Assembly: GCA_021018995.1 (NCBI GenBank)
Contig: CM037596.1
Location: 69,047,367 to 69,111,366 of the forward strand
DNA: 64,000 bases
DNA from: Chloranthus sessilifolius
Taxonomy: Eukaryota; Streptophyta; Magnoliopsida; Chloranthales; Chloranthaceae
Direction: 5' to 3'
In this document: positions 20,251 to 30,180 of the stretch, piece by piece
Numbering within the stretch: the first letter of the stretch is position 1
Layout: each line of letters starts with the position of its first letter
The notes under the pieces: model-generated
The model's input: only the letters and a program-made list of their open reading frames with translations
What the model was told of the DNA's origin: nothing
Database searches by the model: none
Made by a program: the position numbers and the translations under genes

Positions 20251-20368
20251 GGTGCAACTAATACATGCGCCCAATTTGCAGGACACCTTTTTTACACTGA
20301 TCATAACTATTAGTTGCGCCAGTTATAAATTCTAGTTTTTTGTACTGGCGTAACTAATACTTACGCCA
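20251..20368 (-). repeat. Leader palindromes (TGGCGTAA/TTACGCCA)
   Basis: A perfect 8-base stem TGGCGTAA (20346-20353) and TTACGCCA (20361-20368) encloses CTAATAC. A weaker relative lies at 20251-20271 (GGTGCA/TGCGCC), with a third arm near 20311-20327. They occupy the same part of the leader as the GGCGTATATA palindromes of Ogre-C. Confidence 0.7.
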
Positions 20369-20869
20369 GACAAAAAATGGTGTTCCAGAATGTATAACAG
20401 TAGAGACAACAACCCAAAATGAGTCTCTTTTTGGTTTTTTTGTGGAAGCTGGGTTTCCGGGAACTGAGCTATTTTCTGGTGATCGATTCTCTCCTTCCAG
20501 CACCTAATAGGTTTGAGTCCGGTATAACTCGTTATCGCGCTCCCCAAGGGTTTTAAGCTTTGGAATGGAAACCCACCCGATATACCTTCGGCGCAAGCGC
20601 CTTCTCAGATACTAGGTGGGCTGGGACTTTTCTAGATCATCACCACTAGGGGCTGCCGCCATACTAAGACCCGGGTGGTTGTGTGTTTGCCTAATCCAAA
20701 CCCTTTTAAAATCTATCCCGTAAAAACAAATTAATTAAGCTCCCTAACTTGGTTCAATTTTAAGTTTTTTCAAAGCTTTTCTCTTTTTTTAGAGGTTTTC
20801 TTTAGTTCAAAGACCGGGGGTGATGACCCCGTGCCGCCACTACGGGCCGACGTTCACTGTTGGGATATG

Positions 20870-21065
20870 TTTGTACAAGTAGGCCCGTCAATCGGCTAAG
20901 GCACTTTAAATGACGAAAAATTAAAGAAATTAAAAAACAATGCTCAAATAGGCCTGCTAATCGACTAAGGCACCAAAAATGATGGAAATGTAAGGAAAAA
21001 ATAAAGACAATGCATAAGTAAGCCCGTTGATCGGCTAAGGGATGTAAATGACGGAAAAGTAGGGG
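20870..21065 (-). repeat. Leader tandem repeat, about three units of roughly 70 bases
   Basis: Plus-strand units contain TAGGCCCGTCAATCGGCTAA at 20880 and close relatives about 70 bases apart (near 20949 and 21020). These are the counterparts of the five units in the Ogre-C leader at 38920-39265. Confidence 0.75.
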
Positions 21066-21151
21066 TGAGTAAAAAAAAAAAAAAAAAAAGTAAAATGGTT
21101 AGTAAAATAAAAATAAAAAGGCCAAATTTTAAGGAGAAGCTCTACAAGCTA

Positions 21152-21169
21152 TCCCCAGTAGAGTTGCCA
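21152..21169 (-). other. Ogre-B primer binding site
   Basis: Read on the minus strand it is TGGCAACTCTACTGGGGA, lying 4 bases after the LTR end. It differs at few positions from the Ogre-C site and is of the arginine-tRNA type reported for Ogre elements. Confidence 0.75.
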
Positions 21170-21173
21170 TCTG

Positions 21174-22153
21174 TGCAACCGTAGGATTTGTGACCATCCC
21201 GTCGCAGTGATGCACTCGCTTGCAAAAAATATAGAGTCGCCACCCGGAGCTTTTGGTATCCCGGGATACCTATATCATTTTTATAAGCACCGAAGTGCCA
21301 CAAATATGACTCTGAATCCGGTCCACACCAAAGGCTCTTGGGTAGGGGCTTCAATTATCGATCGGAAAGGTGTTAGGCACCCGATTAACCCGCTTAATGC
21401 GGTCTCTACTAATGGCCAAAATAAAAATAAAGTAAAAGAAAAGAAAATGGCTTCCTCTTGCCGAAATGGGCCTTAAATCCTATTTGTGCCCCTCTGTTTC
21501 TACTAAATATTCGGCGGCATAACGGCACAAATGGGAGGACGGGAGGAGCCAAAGAAGAGATAGGAGAAGAAAGGGGAGAGCCGGAGCCCTCGAGCCCTTA
21601 TAGCACCGTAGAAGAGCCTTGCTTGGCTTGCTTTGATGAGCTTTTGAAGGCCTTGTATGGTGGAAAATGGGGTTCTAACTCTTAAGGCTTGAAGCTAAGA
21701 GGTAGGGAAGGGAGGCTAGGGGATCACACACACCTAGGCTAAGTGTTTTAGATGCAAGAACAAGTTTGAAATGAGGTTGGGAGATTCTGGAATTTGGGTG
21801 AAAATAGTGCACAAAAGGGAGGAAGAACTTCTCACTTTGAGCTCTTTCTCTCTTAAGCAAATTTCTCAACCCTTAAACAAAGGGGTGGGGGGCTCTATTT
21901 AAAGGAAAAGGATGGGTTAGGAGGCTACTTAAGAGCTAAATGGGCTTAGCAATTAGGTAATCTCACATCTAAGGATTCCTAAGGTTTTTGGAGCCTTGAG
22001 ATGTGTGGAAGGATCCTCCAATGGTGGATGATGGGGTGAGGCCTTAAGCCACTTGAGGGGTTGCAAATAGGTAGTGAATGGGTGCAAGAACTAGCAAAAC
22101 ACACCACCAAGGTCAAGGTGGTTAATAAGTCAAAGGGTTGATTCCTAAGGGGA
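21174..22153 (-). repeat. Ogre-B 5' LTR (downstream part)
   Basis: On the minus strand it ends GGTTGCA just before the primer site and matches Ogre-A 25700-26704 and Ogre-C 37850-38787. This includes the block around GTAGAGACCGC and the end block CCAAAAGCTCCGGGTGGCGA. The TGTAGACACCC start is not present; the part abuts the Tat-D 3' LTR at 22154. A TATA-like TTTAAATAGAG lies at 21893-21903. Confidence 0.85.
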
Positions 22154-22659
22154 CTGATCATAATTAGACTTCTAATGGAATTAGGAGACAAAAATTAATT
22201 GGACTTCTAGTAGTACGAAGACACTTAATCAATTAGACTCCTGATAGAACTAGAATATTAAATTAAATAAACTACAATAGATCACCATACAACCAAACTC
22301 ACAATAGAATTAGGGAAGTCTAAATTGACCAGAACTATAACTATAAAGGGAAATAAAAGGGAAATTAAACTATCTAAATTAAGGAAAAACTGCCACTGAC
22401 GTTCACAGGAGGATGATTCAATATAGAAGTAACCCATACCCGCTCTTAAGCGTGATTATTGATGTGTTGCAGCGTCGATAAATATCTGCAGCTGGCGATC
22501 ACAATAAAATAGGAATCTTCCTAGAAAACCCTTTTATTATTATTATTATTATTTACCTCAACTATTCCAAACATCGCATCGCTAGAGTCCACTTGAACAG
22601 AATTAGAGCCACTGATTCGACAGGGACCGAGAGGAACCCAGAAAAAGTGTGCTCCAACA
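22154..22659 (+). repeat. Tat-D 3' LTR (terminal 506 bases)
   Basis: Matches 4110-4615 at equal length with scattered differences, which identifies it as the end of the Tat-D LTR pair. It ends CCAACA, directly followed by the second GTTCT target duplication. By eye the two copies differ at roughly one base in fifteen to twenty, suggesting an old insertion; no age was calculated. Confidence 0.92.
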
Positions 22660-22664
22660 GTTCT
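22660..22664. repeat. Target-site duplication, right copy (GTTCT)
   Basis: Second copy of the duplication at 2166-2170; Ogre-A sequence resumes here. Confidence 0.9.
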
Positions 22665-25206
22665 GACCTTGGTAAAAGTACTGAAACTCGCCTAGATCTA
22701 ATCATATATAGGGATTCGACCATGCTCAAAAGGGGACCCGAGATCTCACCCTGTGATTAAGGCATCAAACAGCAAAAAAAGAAGAAGAAAAGAAAGAAAA
22801 AATAACAAAAAACAAATCCATAATATATATATATATATATATATAAATCTTGAAAAATGAAAAAATATATAGGTAAAAATTTGTTTCTTTTGTTAATTAC
22901 GATGCATATTGTTACCTCTATAAACAAAATGGGGACTGACGGTTTCTCGAAATGTGGAGGAACATCAAATGGTCTGAAGCCTTGAAGCAAGCAACCTCTC
23001 GGCAATAGACATATCAGATGAAGCATCTCACCACTGACGTCCGGTCAATACACTTCCACGCATAGCTACGCACATGCATGTTTCAATACGGTAAAATGTC
23101 AATATTTTGTCAGCAATGCAGCCATGCTAAATTAATGTCCTAAGTCTAAGGTTTGCCTTGAATTTTTGGATCCTACTTCAAATTAGGAGCAACGGTGTCA
23201 TTCCTAATCAAGCGGCCAATGTTTCAATCAGGTTGATTCCACAGCTAAATCTTCGAGCTATACGCTCTGTCTTTGAATTCATGTGAACTTTAATATCCTA
23301 AGCTTCATATTCCTCAGAAAAGGCCAATCGTTGGTTGAGACCAACCTGTTGAAAACAAAACTACATATCAATCAACTATGTGTAAACATGCATGCAGGAG
23401 GGTTCATTTCCCTTATTTTCGCAGGCTTAAAACCTATATTGGCACGGTATCCCTGTAAAGTATACGCCATAAATCTGGGTATCTGTAGGATGGTTGTTTG
23501 TTCTCATAAATTATACCCGGACGAGATCTGGGTCGAGACTTTCATCGCCTTTGTTGCTTATCACCCCTAATGGGTGCATGTTTATGCATAGTTAAATGAT
23601 TTGTAAGATTATTGTCGGCAGAGACTAGGATTGGATGTCTCCTTCTGTGGGCACCCGATTTTGGCTGGATCTGTTCGATGTTATTTGAGGTTAGATGCTC
23701 TAGGTCATGTTGATCCAGGGCATATTATCAAAAAATAACACGCACTGCCAAAAAGCGTTGTAACATCTATTCGCTCTGCTCAGGTAGTCATGCTAAATAA
23801 ACTTCGAGATCAATGGGTTCACCCAAAGATCTTGAACCCTGCTTCAAGCAGGGACACCCGTGACCAGTTAAATGAGGCGGTCTATGCCTCATGATTAGAC
23901 ACAAACTACGCATATAAGTATTTCGAAGCTGTAAAATGTCAATTTTTATCGACAACGCAACTGTGCTATATCAATGTCCTAAGTCTAAGGTTCGCCTTAG
24001 ATTTTTGGATCCTACTTCAAAGTAGGAGCGACGACATCAATCCATATTAACGATCAATATTTCGATCAGGGTGATTCCACTGCTAAATCTTCGAGCTAAT
24101 GCTTTGTCTTTGGATTTATATGAACGTGAGTGTCTAAGCTTCAGATTTTTCACAAAATTTTTGGAGGTGTGGACTCTTGGTCTGCATAGTCTGGGCATGC
24201 GCCCTACAGGGTTTGAGGTCCGGGTAACTTCATTGAAAAAGGTCAATCATTGGTTGAGACCAACTTGTTGAAAATGAAACTACATATCAATAAACTATGT
24301 GCAATCATGCATGCTGAAGGGTTCATTTCCCTTATTATTCTGCAGGCTTAAAACCTGTATTGGCGTGGTATCCCTATAAAGTGTATGCCATGTGTCTGGA
24401 TATCCGTAGGATGGTCATTTGTTCTCTTAAATTATACCCAGACAAGGTTTGGGTCGAGACTTCTATCGCCTTTGTTGCTTATCGCCCCTAATGGGTGCAT
24501 GTTTATGCATAGTTAAATGATTTGTAAGATTATTATTGGCAGAGATCAGGATTAGGTGTCCCCGTCTGTGGGCACCCAATTTTGGTCAGATCTATTCAGT
24601 GTTATTTGAGGTTGAATGCTCTAGGTCATGTTGATCTGGGGCACATTATCAAAAACTAGCACGTACTCCCAAAAAGCGTTGCGACATCTATTCGCTTCGC
24701 TCGAGTAGTCGTGCTAAATAAACTTTGAGATCAATGGGTTCGCCCAAAGATCTCGAACCCTGCTTCAAGCAGGGGCGCCCGTGACTAGTCAGACGAGGCG
24801 GTCAATGTCTCATATGACTGGACACAAACTGTGGAACCTTGCGTACTTGCTTTGCGCCTATCTTTGAATGTGGGTCGATCATCCTCCTTACGAAGCTATT
24901 ATATTCAGATTGAATCTTGAACATCAAACTTCTTCAAATTATCTCGAGAAGTGATCGTTTCCCCTAGCTATTGGGCTTTCACAACTCATTCCACCTCGGT
25001 TATGCCCAGTAATTTCGCTAAGCGCTTGGGGACTGCTTAGCTTAAGAAATGACCATTTTTCCCGACATACAGGGCTTTCGTTTTCTCACCATGTTACCCG
25101 TTTGATATTTGAAGTTCATTCTTAATATAGTGGATCTATTAGTAATGCTTTAGGCCTCTTTGAATGTCTCTTTTCTTTGGCATTTGATCATTAGTGATCG
25201 GATACT
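22665..25206 (+). other. Ogre-A 3' noncoding region, second half
   Basis: Noncoding. Short frames at 22757-23026 (minus) and 23283-23570 lie over microsatellite and repeated noncoding sequence and are not gene-like. Blocks are shared with Ogre-C 52480-54230, such as the segment around GCAGGCTTAAAACCTGTAT. An AT microsatellite lies at 22822-22845. Confidence 0.75.
23070..24840 (+). repeat. Tandem duplication of about 0.84-0.93 kb in Ogre-A
   Basis: Unit 1 (about 23070-23910) and unit 2 (about 23911-24840) align over their whole length. Anchors are GTAAAATGTCAAT at 23091 and 23931, the block around GCAGGCTTAAAACCT at 23424 and 24343, and the block ending CAAGCAGGG at 23853 and 24771. Unit 2 carries about 85 extra bases near 24140-24235. 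Divergence by eye is around one in eight, so the duplication is old. Confidence 0.85.
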
Positions 25207-25216
25207 AAAGAGGGGC
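25207..25216 (+). other. Ogre-A polypurine tract
   Basis: AAAGAGGGGC, 3 bases before the 3' LTR; the identical tract precedes the Ogre-C 3' LTR at 54231-54240. It is the expected primer for plus-strand DNA synthesis. Confidence 0.8.
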
Positions 25217-25219
25217 ATT

Positions 25220-26704
25220 TGTAGACACCCAAATTTGGCCCAAGGCCCAATCAAGACCCATTTCGAGAAAGGCGCATCTCTGAGGTTTTTATGGCATGTA
25301 TGAAACCCTTAGGAACCTTTCTAAAACCTTAGAAATCACCCTAGATCCCTTAGGAACCTTCTCGAACCCTTAGAAACCTATCCTGACCCTTAGAAACTGT
25401 TTCGAACCTAAACTTAGCTTTCCCGAGTAATGGATGAAGAGTGGTGTATTGGGACTAGCTGTGACCTTTTACTATGATCAAATCTCATACCATTGAAAAG
25501 TAGAAGTCTTCCGCTTTCCAACAATCCAAGAATCACCCCAATCAGAGCAGTGTGAGAGAAGATATCGCATTTCAAAGCATAAGGGCAGAATGGTAATTAT
25601 GAGAAGTTCCCTTTTGGGATTTGGCGCAACTACATATATGTGTGGGTCCCCCCGCGGGCTTCCAACTTCCCAAACTACTATACAGAATTGTCTTATTGCA
25701 TATATGCCTGGCGCTAGGCTTATGAACAGTGCCTATGGGTTTCTGCCTCAAAATTTGAGATTAGGGTTTGACTTGTTGACCATCTTGACCTTTGGGGTGC
25801 GTTTCGCTAGTTCTGTTATAACCCCTTGAGTAGTTTAAATCCCCACCCTATCATCAACCATTGGAGCATCTCTTCACACATTTCAAGGCTCCAAAAACTC
25901 AAGGAAACCTTAGATGGCTAGATTACCTAATTGCTAATCCAAGTTAGCCTCTAAACACGCTCGTAACCTTTCTTTTTCTTATAAATAAAGAGGCACCCCT
26001 CCCATTACAAAGGCTGGAAAAAAATTTGCAAATTAGAGATTAAGGAATCCCTTCTCTCTCTCCCCTAGTTCACCATTTTGCATACAAATTCCAGAACTTC
26101 AAAACCTTCTTAAAACCTTAGTCTTTCATCAAGAAGCGTTAGTTTAGGTGTGTGCTACCCCCTAGCCTCCCTTCTCTACCTCTTAGCTATCCACCCTAGG
26201 TGTTAGAATCTATCATCAAGCTATACAAGCCATTAAAAGCTCACCAAAGCAAGCCAACGCAAGGCTCCACAGCGGTGCAACAAGGGACCCGAGAGCTCCG
26301 ACTCTCCCCTCTACTCCTCTACCTTCTCGGTTCTTCCTCCATCCTCTCATTTGTGTTGTTATGCCGTCGAATTTTTGGTAGGAACGGAAGGGCACAAATA
26401 GGATTTTTAGGCCTTTTAGGCAAGAGGAAGGCGTTTTTATTTATTGTATATAATTTTTGTTTTGGCCATAAGTAGAGACCGCATTAAGCAGGTTGATTGG
26501 GTGTCTAACACCTTCCCAATCGATAACCGAAAACCCTACCCAAGAGCCTTTGGCATCAACCAGATTCAGAGTCATATTTATGACACTTCGATGCTTATAA
26601 AATTGATCTAGGATTCCCGGGACACCAAAAGCTCTGGGTGGTGACTCTAAATATTTATAACGAGCACATTGCCACAACAGGATTGTAAAAAATCTACGAT
26701 TGCA
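25220..26704 (+). repeat. Ogre-A 3' LTR
   Basis: Starts TGTAGACACCCAAATTTGGC after the polypurine tract and ends GATTGCA. It aligns with the Ogre-C 5' LTR throughout, including the AACCCTTAGAAACC-type repeats near its start and the GTAGAGACCGC block. A TATA box, TATAAATA, is at 25980-25987. At 1485 bases it is slightly shorter than the Ogre-C LTR (1611). Confidence 0.92.
25980..25987 (+). promoter_or_regulatory. TATA box of Ogre-A LTR
   Basis: TATAAATA followed by AAGAGGCACCCC; the equivalent in Ogre-C is TATATAAATA followed by GAGAGGCCC. Confidence 0.6.
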
Positions 26705-26865
26705 CACCATCGAAAGGTGGCAACCATGCCACAATAGTTTATCCATCCAAAGAGTGACAACCATGCCACAGTAGTTCAAAGGACTTCCCTGTTTTAATTA
26801 CATAAATTCAAAAAGTAACATGATAGAACACCCAAAATATCACCTATACCCCACAGAATTCCCAC

Positions 26866-28173
26866 TCAAGTCGCCACATCACTAGGCTGGTCATCACCTT
26901 CCTCGGGTCCGCCCGTGCAAGAACTAGATGCCTCTAGAATCCAAGCCCGCGTTGCTGCCATACACTGTATGTAGTCTGCAGGATGCATAAAATGCATCGT
27001 CTCGACGAATAGGGCATCATGGTAGTCTAACCGGCGACTCATCAAACGATAATTATCACTCATTTGACGAGTGTTATCAGCCATTAGGGCGAAAACATCA
27101 TCAATGGTCATCGTAGAGGCACGCTGGGGTGGTGGTGGCACACGGATCTGAGCATGCCACTGTGGTGTGGAAGTAGCAGCAGGCTGATCCTCAACTGGTG
27201 CTTCCTGAGCTTGCTGGTCCTAATCTTGCGGGGCATCGAGTGCAACGTTTTGTTCGAGTAGTCCTTGTTCGTCTTCCTCACGCGGTCTTTTAACCAAATG
27301 GTTATAAGTTTTATTCCATTCTTTCAGAGTGTAGGGCTTGACATTCTTCGTCAATCTCGGCTCATTCTTCGAAATCATATACTCGCAGCTACCGGTGTAG
27401 TCCTCAAGCATAATAGAAATGAGTCGAGCATAAGGCATGTCATCAACGGGTTTTGCTGCCCCTTCTAGCATCTTCCCTCTAGCATACTTTAGACCCTTAA
27501 AAATAAGCTTAGGCACACTAAACCATCTCCCGTTAAACATAGAAAACAACGCCTGCTGTATCTCTCCACCCCTTTCAGTCTTGTGCCTCAATGGATAAAA
27601 ATTACAATTGAAAATGGTGTCAAACATCCACATCTCACTTGGTAAGTCCACTCTCTTGATCGATGAACCAGACCCCTGCCTGCCCTAGGTCATCTGTGCC
27701 TTCACAGTCTCAAAATTCATGACATTTGGAAAAGGTTCGTGTAACTCAATCTCAATACTATACTTCATATAACATTCTATTGCATCGGACACATCAGAAT
27801 GATTTAACTCGTACACTCGATTGTCTATTTTTGAACAAAGGGTGTCCGGTTTGTTACCCTCATACATATTCTGGTAGAATAGTCTCACTAAATGGGGGTA
27901 GTAACACTCATGAAATGGTTCAAGTATATTCTCCAATCCCGCCTTAGTGATATATTCAAATGCCCATTGTGTCTCACCCCTCTTCGCAAATAGTTTCTTA
28001 TCTATGCTCCACTCGGGCTCAAAATCCTTGTCAGCCGACCACTTGCTGGGCCGTTCACGAGGTGGTGGTGGTTGTGACGGCTGTTGTGGTGGTGGTGGTG
28101 CCAAAGAACCTGCTTGTGATGAGGGTTTCTTCGAAGTGGCGTCCTTCGACGTTTGTCGAGTCTTAGGTGCCAT
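26866..28173 (-). pseudogene. Extra Tekay ORF downstream of pol (copy 1)
   Basis: Sense-strand reading frame between pol and the position of the downstream LTR, starting at an ATG at 28173 (MAPKTRQTSKDATSKK). It has a proline/glutamine-rich N-terminus, then EPEWSIDKKLFAKRGETQWA, HLVRLFYQNMYEGN and DNRVYELNHSDVSDAI. Further segments are FDTIFNCNFYPLRHKT, FSMFNGRWFSVPKLIFKGL and a C-terminal MTIDDVFALMADNTRQMSDN. The combination looks like the 'putative plant transposon protein' family seen beside plant retroelements. It is not a known pol or gag domain. A basic PREEDEQ segment may be a nuclear signal. Interrupted by a couple of breaks. Function unknown. Confidence 0.6.
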
Positions 28174-28440
28174 AACACCCACAACAAATTACCAAGCTAG
28201 GGTTTTCCAAAAAACTAAAGAATCTAAGGCAAAATACAGAAATGAAAATTTCAAACTCTCAAAAGTTTAAGATTTACCTTTTTGAAGCTATTAAATCTTA
28301 ATCCTGTGAAGAATTGAGCTCCAAAAGACGTTCAATCGAAGTCTTGAAGTCTCCAACAAAGAGCCCAAGAAAACTCCCAAGAGAAAATATTGAGTTTCTA
28401 ATTTTTTTGAAAGAAAAATTGAACGACCTATATGACTAGT
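28174..28440 (-). promoter_or_regulatory. Leader and possible core promoter of the extra Tekay ORF (copy 1)
   Basis: Minus-strand sequence before the ATG includes the plant leader motif GGAAAACCCTAG (28197-28208) and a splice-donor-like AAAAAGGTAAATC at 28271-28283. A weak TATA-like CATATAGG is near 28430; in copy 2 the matching place reads CTATATATATAG (55305-55316), a much better TATA box. This suggests separate transcription of the ORF. Inference only. Confidence 0.45.
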
Positions 28441-28810
28441 GTCGAAATCGATCAATCAATTTTAAAATTGATTGGTCAGTTTTTCTCATAAATGAACTAG
28501 TCGATGATTTGATCGATCGGTTTCAAATCGATTGGTCGGTTTCCAAATTTCGATCGAACGATCACTTATTTCTTTTGATCGGTTTCATAAATCGATTGGT
28601 TGAATTGCCCATTTCGATTGGTCGGTTTTTCATTTAGTTCAAAACTTCTTCTTTGTTTTTATGATTTCATTCGATCAGTGTTCATTTCGATCGAATGGTT
28701 TAAAATCGATTGATCTGTTTTAATTTTGATCGATCAGTTTTGTCAAACACAGCCTGCTTCTTAGCCCTGTAAAATCGATCGATCGATTTATGTTTCGATC
28801 GGTCGGTTTG
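28430..28810. repeat. ATCGATCGAT-rich array, upstream of extra ORF (copy 1)
   Basis: About 380 bases with more than a dozen occurrences of GATCGATCGGTTT, AAATCGATTGGTC and relatives, spaced about 20-40 bases apart in both orientations. Comparable arrays lie at 35575-35950, 55315-55670 and 61995-62360. Confidence 0.85.
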
Positions 28811-29030
28811 ACAGAAAACTTCAGATTTTTTTTTTTTTTTGTGTTTTTTCACTTCAAATCAATTTCAACTTCCTACATTGTTATTTACATGGTCCTTATG
28901 ACCCAACCAGGCCATTATTTAACATCAAGCTTCACATTTTTTTATCTCACATGAATTTACATTTTAACACTTCATGTTCATAATTGTTCACACAATATTT
29001 ACAATTTTTCATCATTCTCATTGAACAGCT
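28811..29030 (-). other. Spacer after Tekay-1 pol
   Basis: AT-rich noncoding spacer between the chromodomain end and the repeat array, well conserved in copy 2 at 55680-55870. No gene. Confidence 0.6.
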
Positions 29031-30180
29031 GTGGGTACTGATCGCGAATCTTCATCTCGCGTTCCCATAGCTTGATCTACTAGATGATTCTTTCATTTAA
29101 CAAGCACTAACGGAATTCGTTTCGTGTGCAAGACTTGCTCTTTCCGATTGAGTATTCGAATCGACTCTTCTATCATTGTCATATTCTTATACATCTCGAT
29201 CAGTTGATCATCCAAAACGTGAGTCGAATCCTTCACATACTTTTGAAGCATAGATACATGAAACACGTTATGTACCCTATCTAGTTGTGGAGGTAACACA
29301 ATTTTGTAAGCAACTTCACCAACTCTTCCCAAAATTTCAAAGGGTCTAAAGTAGCGTGGGTTTAGCTTTCCCCACTTTACAAATCTCATGACACCTTTCA
29401 TTAGTGAGATCTTAAAGAATACGTGATATCCAACGTGAAAATCAACACTTGTCCTCTTGATATTGGCATAACTTTTCTGTCTGCTCTGAGCCGACTCGAT
29501 TCTTTCTCTAATCACATGAACGATAGTGGCATTGCTTTCAATTATTTTTGGACCTAAAATAAACTTTTCTCTGATCTCTTCCCAATTGATCGGTGATCTA
29601 CATCGCCGCCCATATAGTGCCTCATAAGGTGTCATAACGATACTCGCCTGAAAGCTGTTATTATATGTAAACTCGATCAATGGTAAATGTTGATCCCATG
29701 ATCCCTGAAAATCAAGCATACATGCTCTGAGCATACCCTCTGTGATCTAATTCACCCGTTCTATTTGTCCATCCTTTTGTGGGTGGAATGCCAAACTAAA
29801 GTCTAACCGTGTACCCATTCCCTCTAGAAACTTTTGCCAAAACTTTGAAGTATATAATGGGTCATGATCTTAAATAATACTAACTGGAATACCATGTAAT
29901 CGGACTATCTCTTTCATGTACATCTCTTCCAGTCTACCTGCCATATACGTCGTGTTGTATGGCAAAATGTGTGCTGATTTGGTTAATCGGTAAACAACTA
30001 CCCAAATGAGATTGAGTCTTTTCGCTGTCCGTGGTAATTCCAATATGAAGTCCATAGAGATTGAATCCTATTTCCACTCTGGTATTAGTAGAGGCTGCAA
30101 TAAACCTGCCAGATGTCTGTGATCTACTTTCACTTACTGACATACTAAACACTTTGATACGTACTCAGCAACATCCTGTT
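29030..30180 (-). pseudogene. Tekay-1 integrase with chromodomain-like end
   Basis: Integrase remains. The core entry MDFILELPRTAKRLNLIWVV is in 29870-30055. The stretch 29093-29734 has [20 protein letters not shown], then YEALYGRRCRSPINWEE, FHVGYHVFFKIS and a GPFEVLG-like segment, ending with DRVHNVFHVSMLQKYVKD. Weakly kept chromodomain residues follow (RILNRKEQVL; in copy 2 QATWENETEIRYQYP). A chromodomain after VFHVSMLRKY is the hallmark of Tekay-type chromoviruses and is thought to steer integration. Broken in several places. Confidence 0.85.

Larger units (their letters stand above)
19851..21151 (-). other. Ogre-B 5' leader
   Basis: Noncoding leader between primer site and gag. It holds three recognisable things: tandem repeats next to the primer site (20870-21065), a conserved block with the palindrome GGCGCAAGCGCC (20590-20601) shared with Ogre-C 39544-39555, and palindromes of TGGCGTAA...TTACGCCA type (20251-20368). 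A TA-rich microsatellite lies at 19867-19884. Confidence 0.7.
10301..22153 (-). mobile_element. Ogre-B (Ty3/gypsy, Tat/Ogre lineage)
   Basis: Minus-strand Ogre copy within Tat-D. In reading order it has a 5' LTR part (22153-21174), primer site, leader with tandem repeats, proline-rich gag region, capsid and zinc knuckle, protease with G-patch, a short intron, reverse transcriptase, two RNase H domains, integrase, and the start of the 3' noncoding region. No 3' LTR is visible. This is the most readable pol in the window, though still broken in several places. Its right limit abuts the Tat-D 3' LTR; its left limit near 10301 is approximate, set by loss of similarity to Ogre-A and Ogre-C. Confidence 0.9.
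22660..26704 (+). mobile_element. Ogre-A, right part
   Basis: Continuation of Ogre-A after Tat-D. The phrase GGGATTCGACCATGCTCAAA at 22711-22730 matches Ogre-C near 49796 (GGGTTCGACCATGCTCAAAA), showing the join. It holds long 3' noncoding sequence with an internal duplication, a polypurine tract and a 1485-base 3' LTR. It ends at the Tekay-1 extra ORF region. Confidence 0.9.

Noticed and set aside
23283-23570. 95-codon plus-strand frame in Ogre-A
   Set aside because: It lies in a noncoding unit that is tandemly duplicated, and the second unit does not keep the frame.
27947-28270. Plus-strand frame with valine/glycine runs opposite the extra Tekay ORF
   Set aside because: It arises from the proline/glutamine codon repeats on the other strand and is not kept in copy 2.
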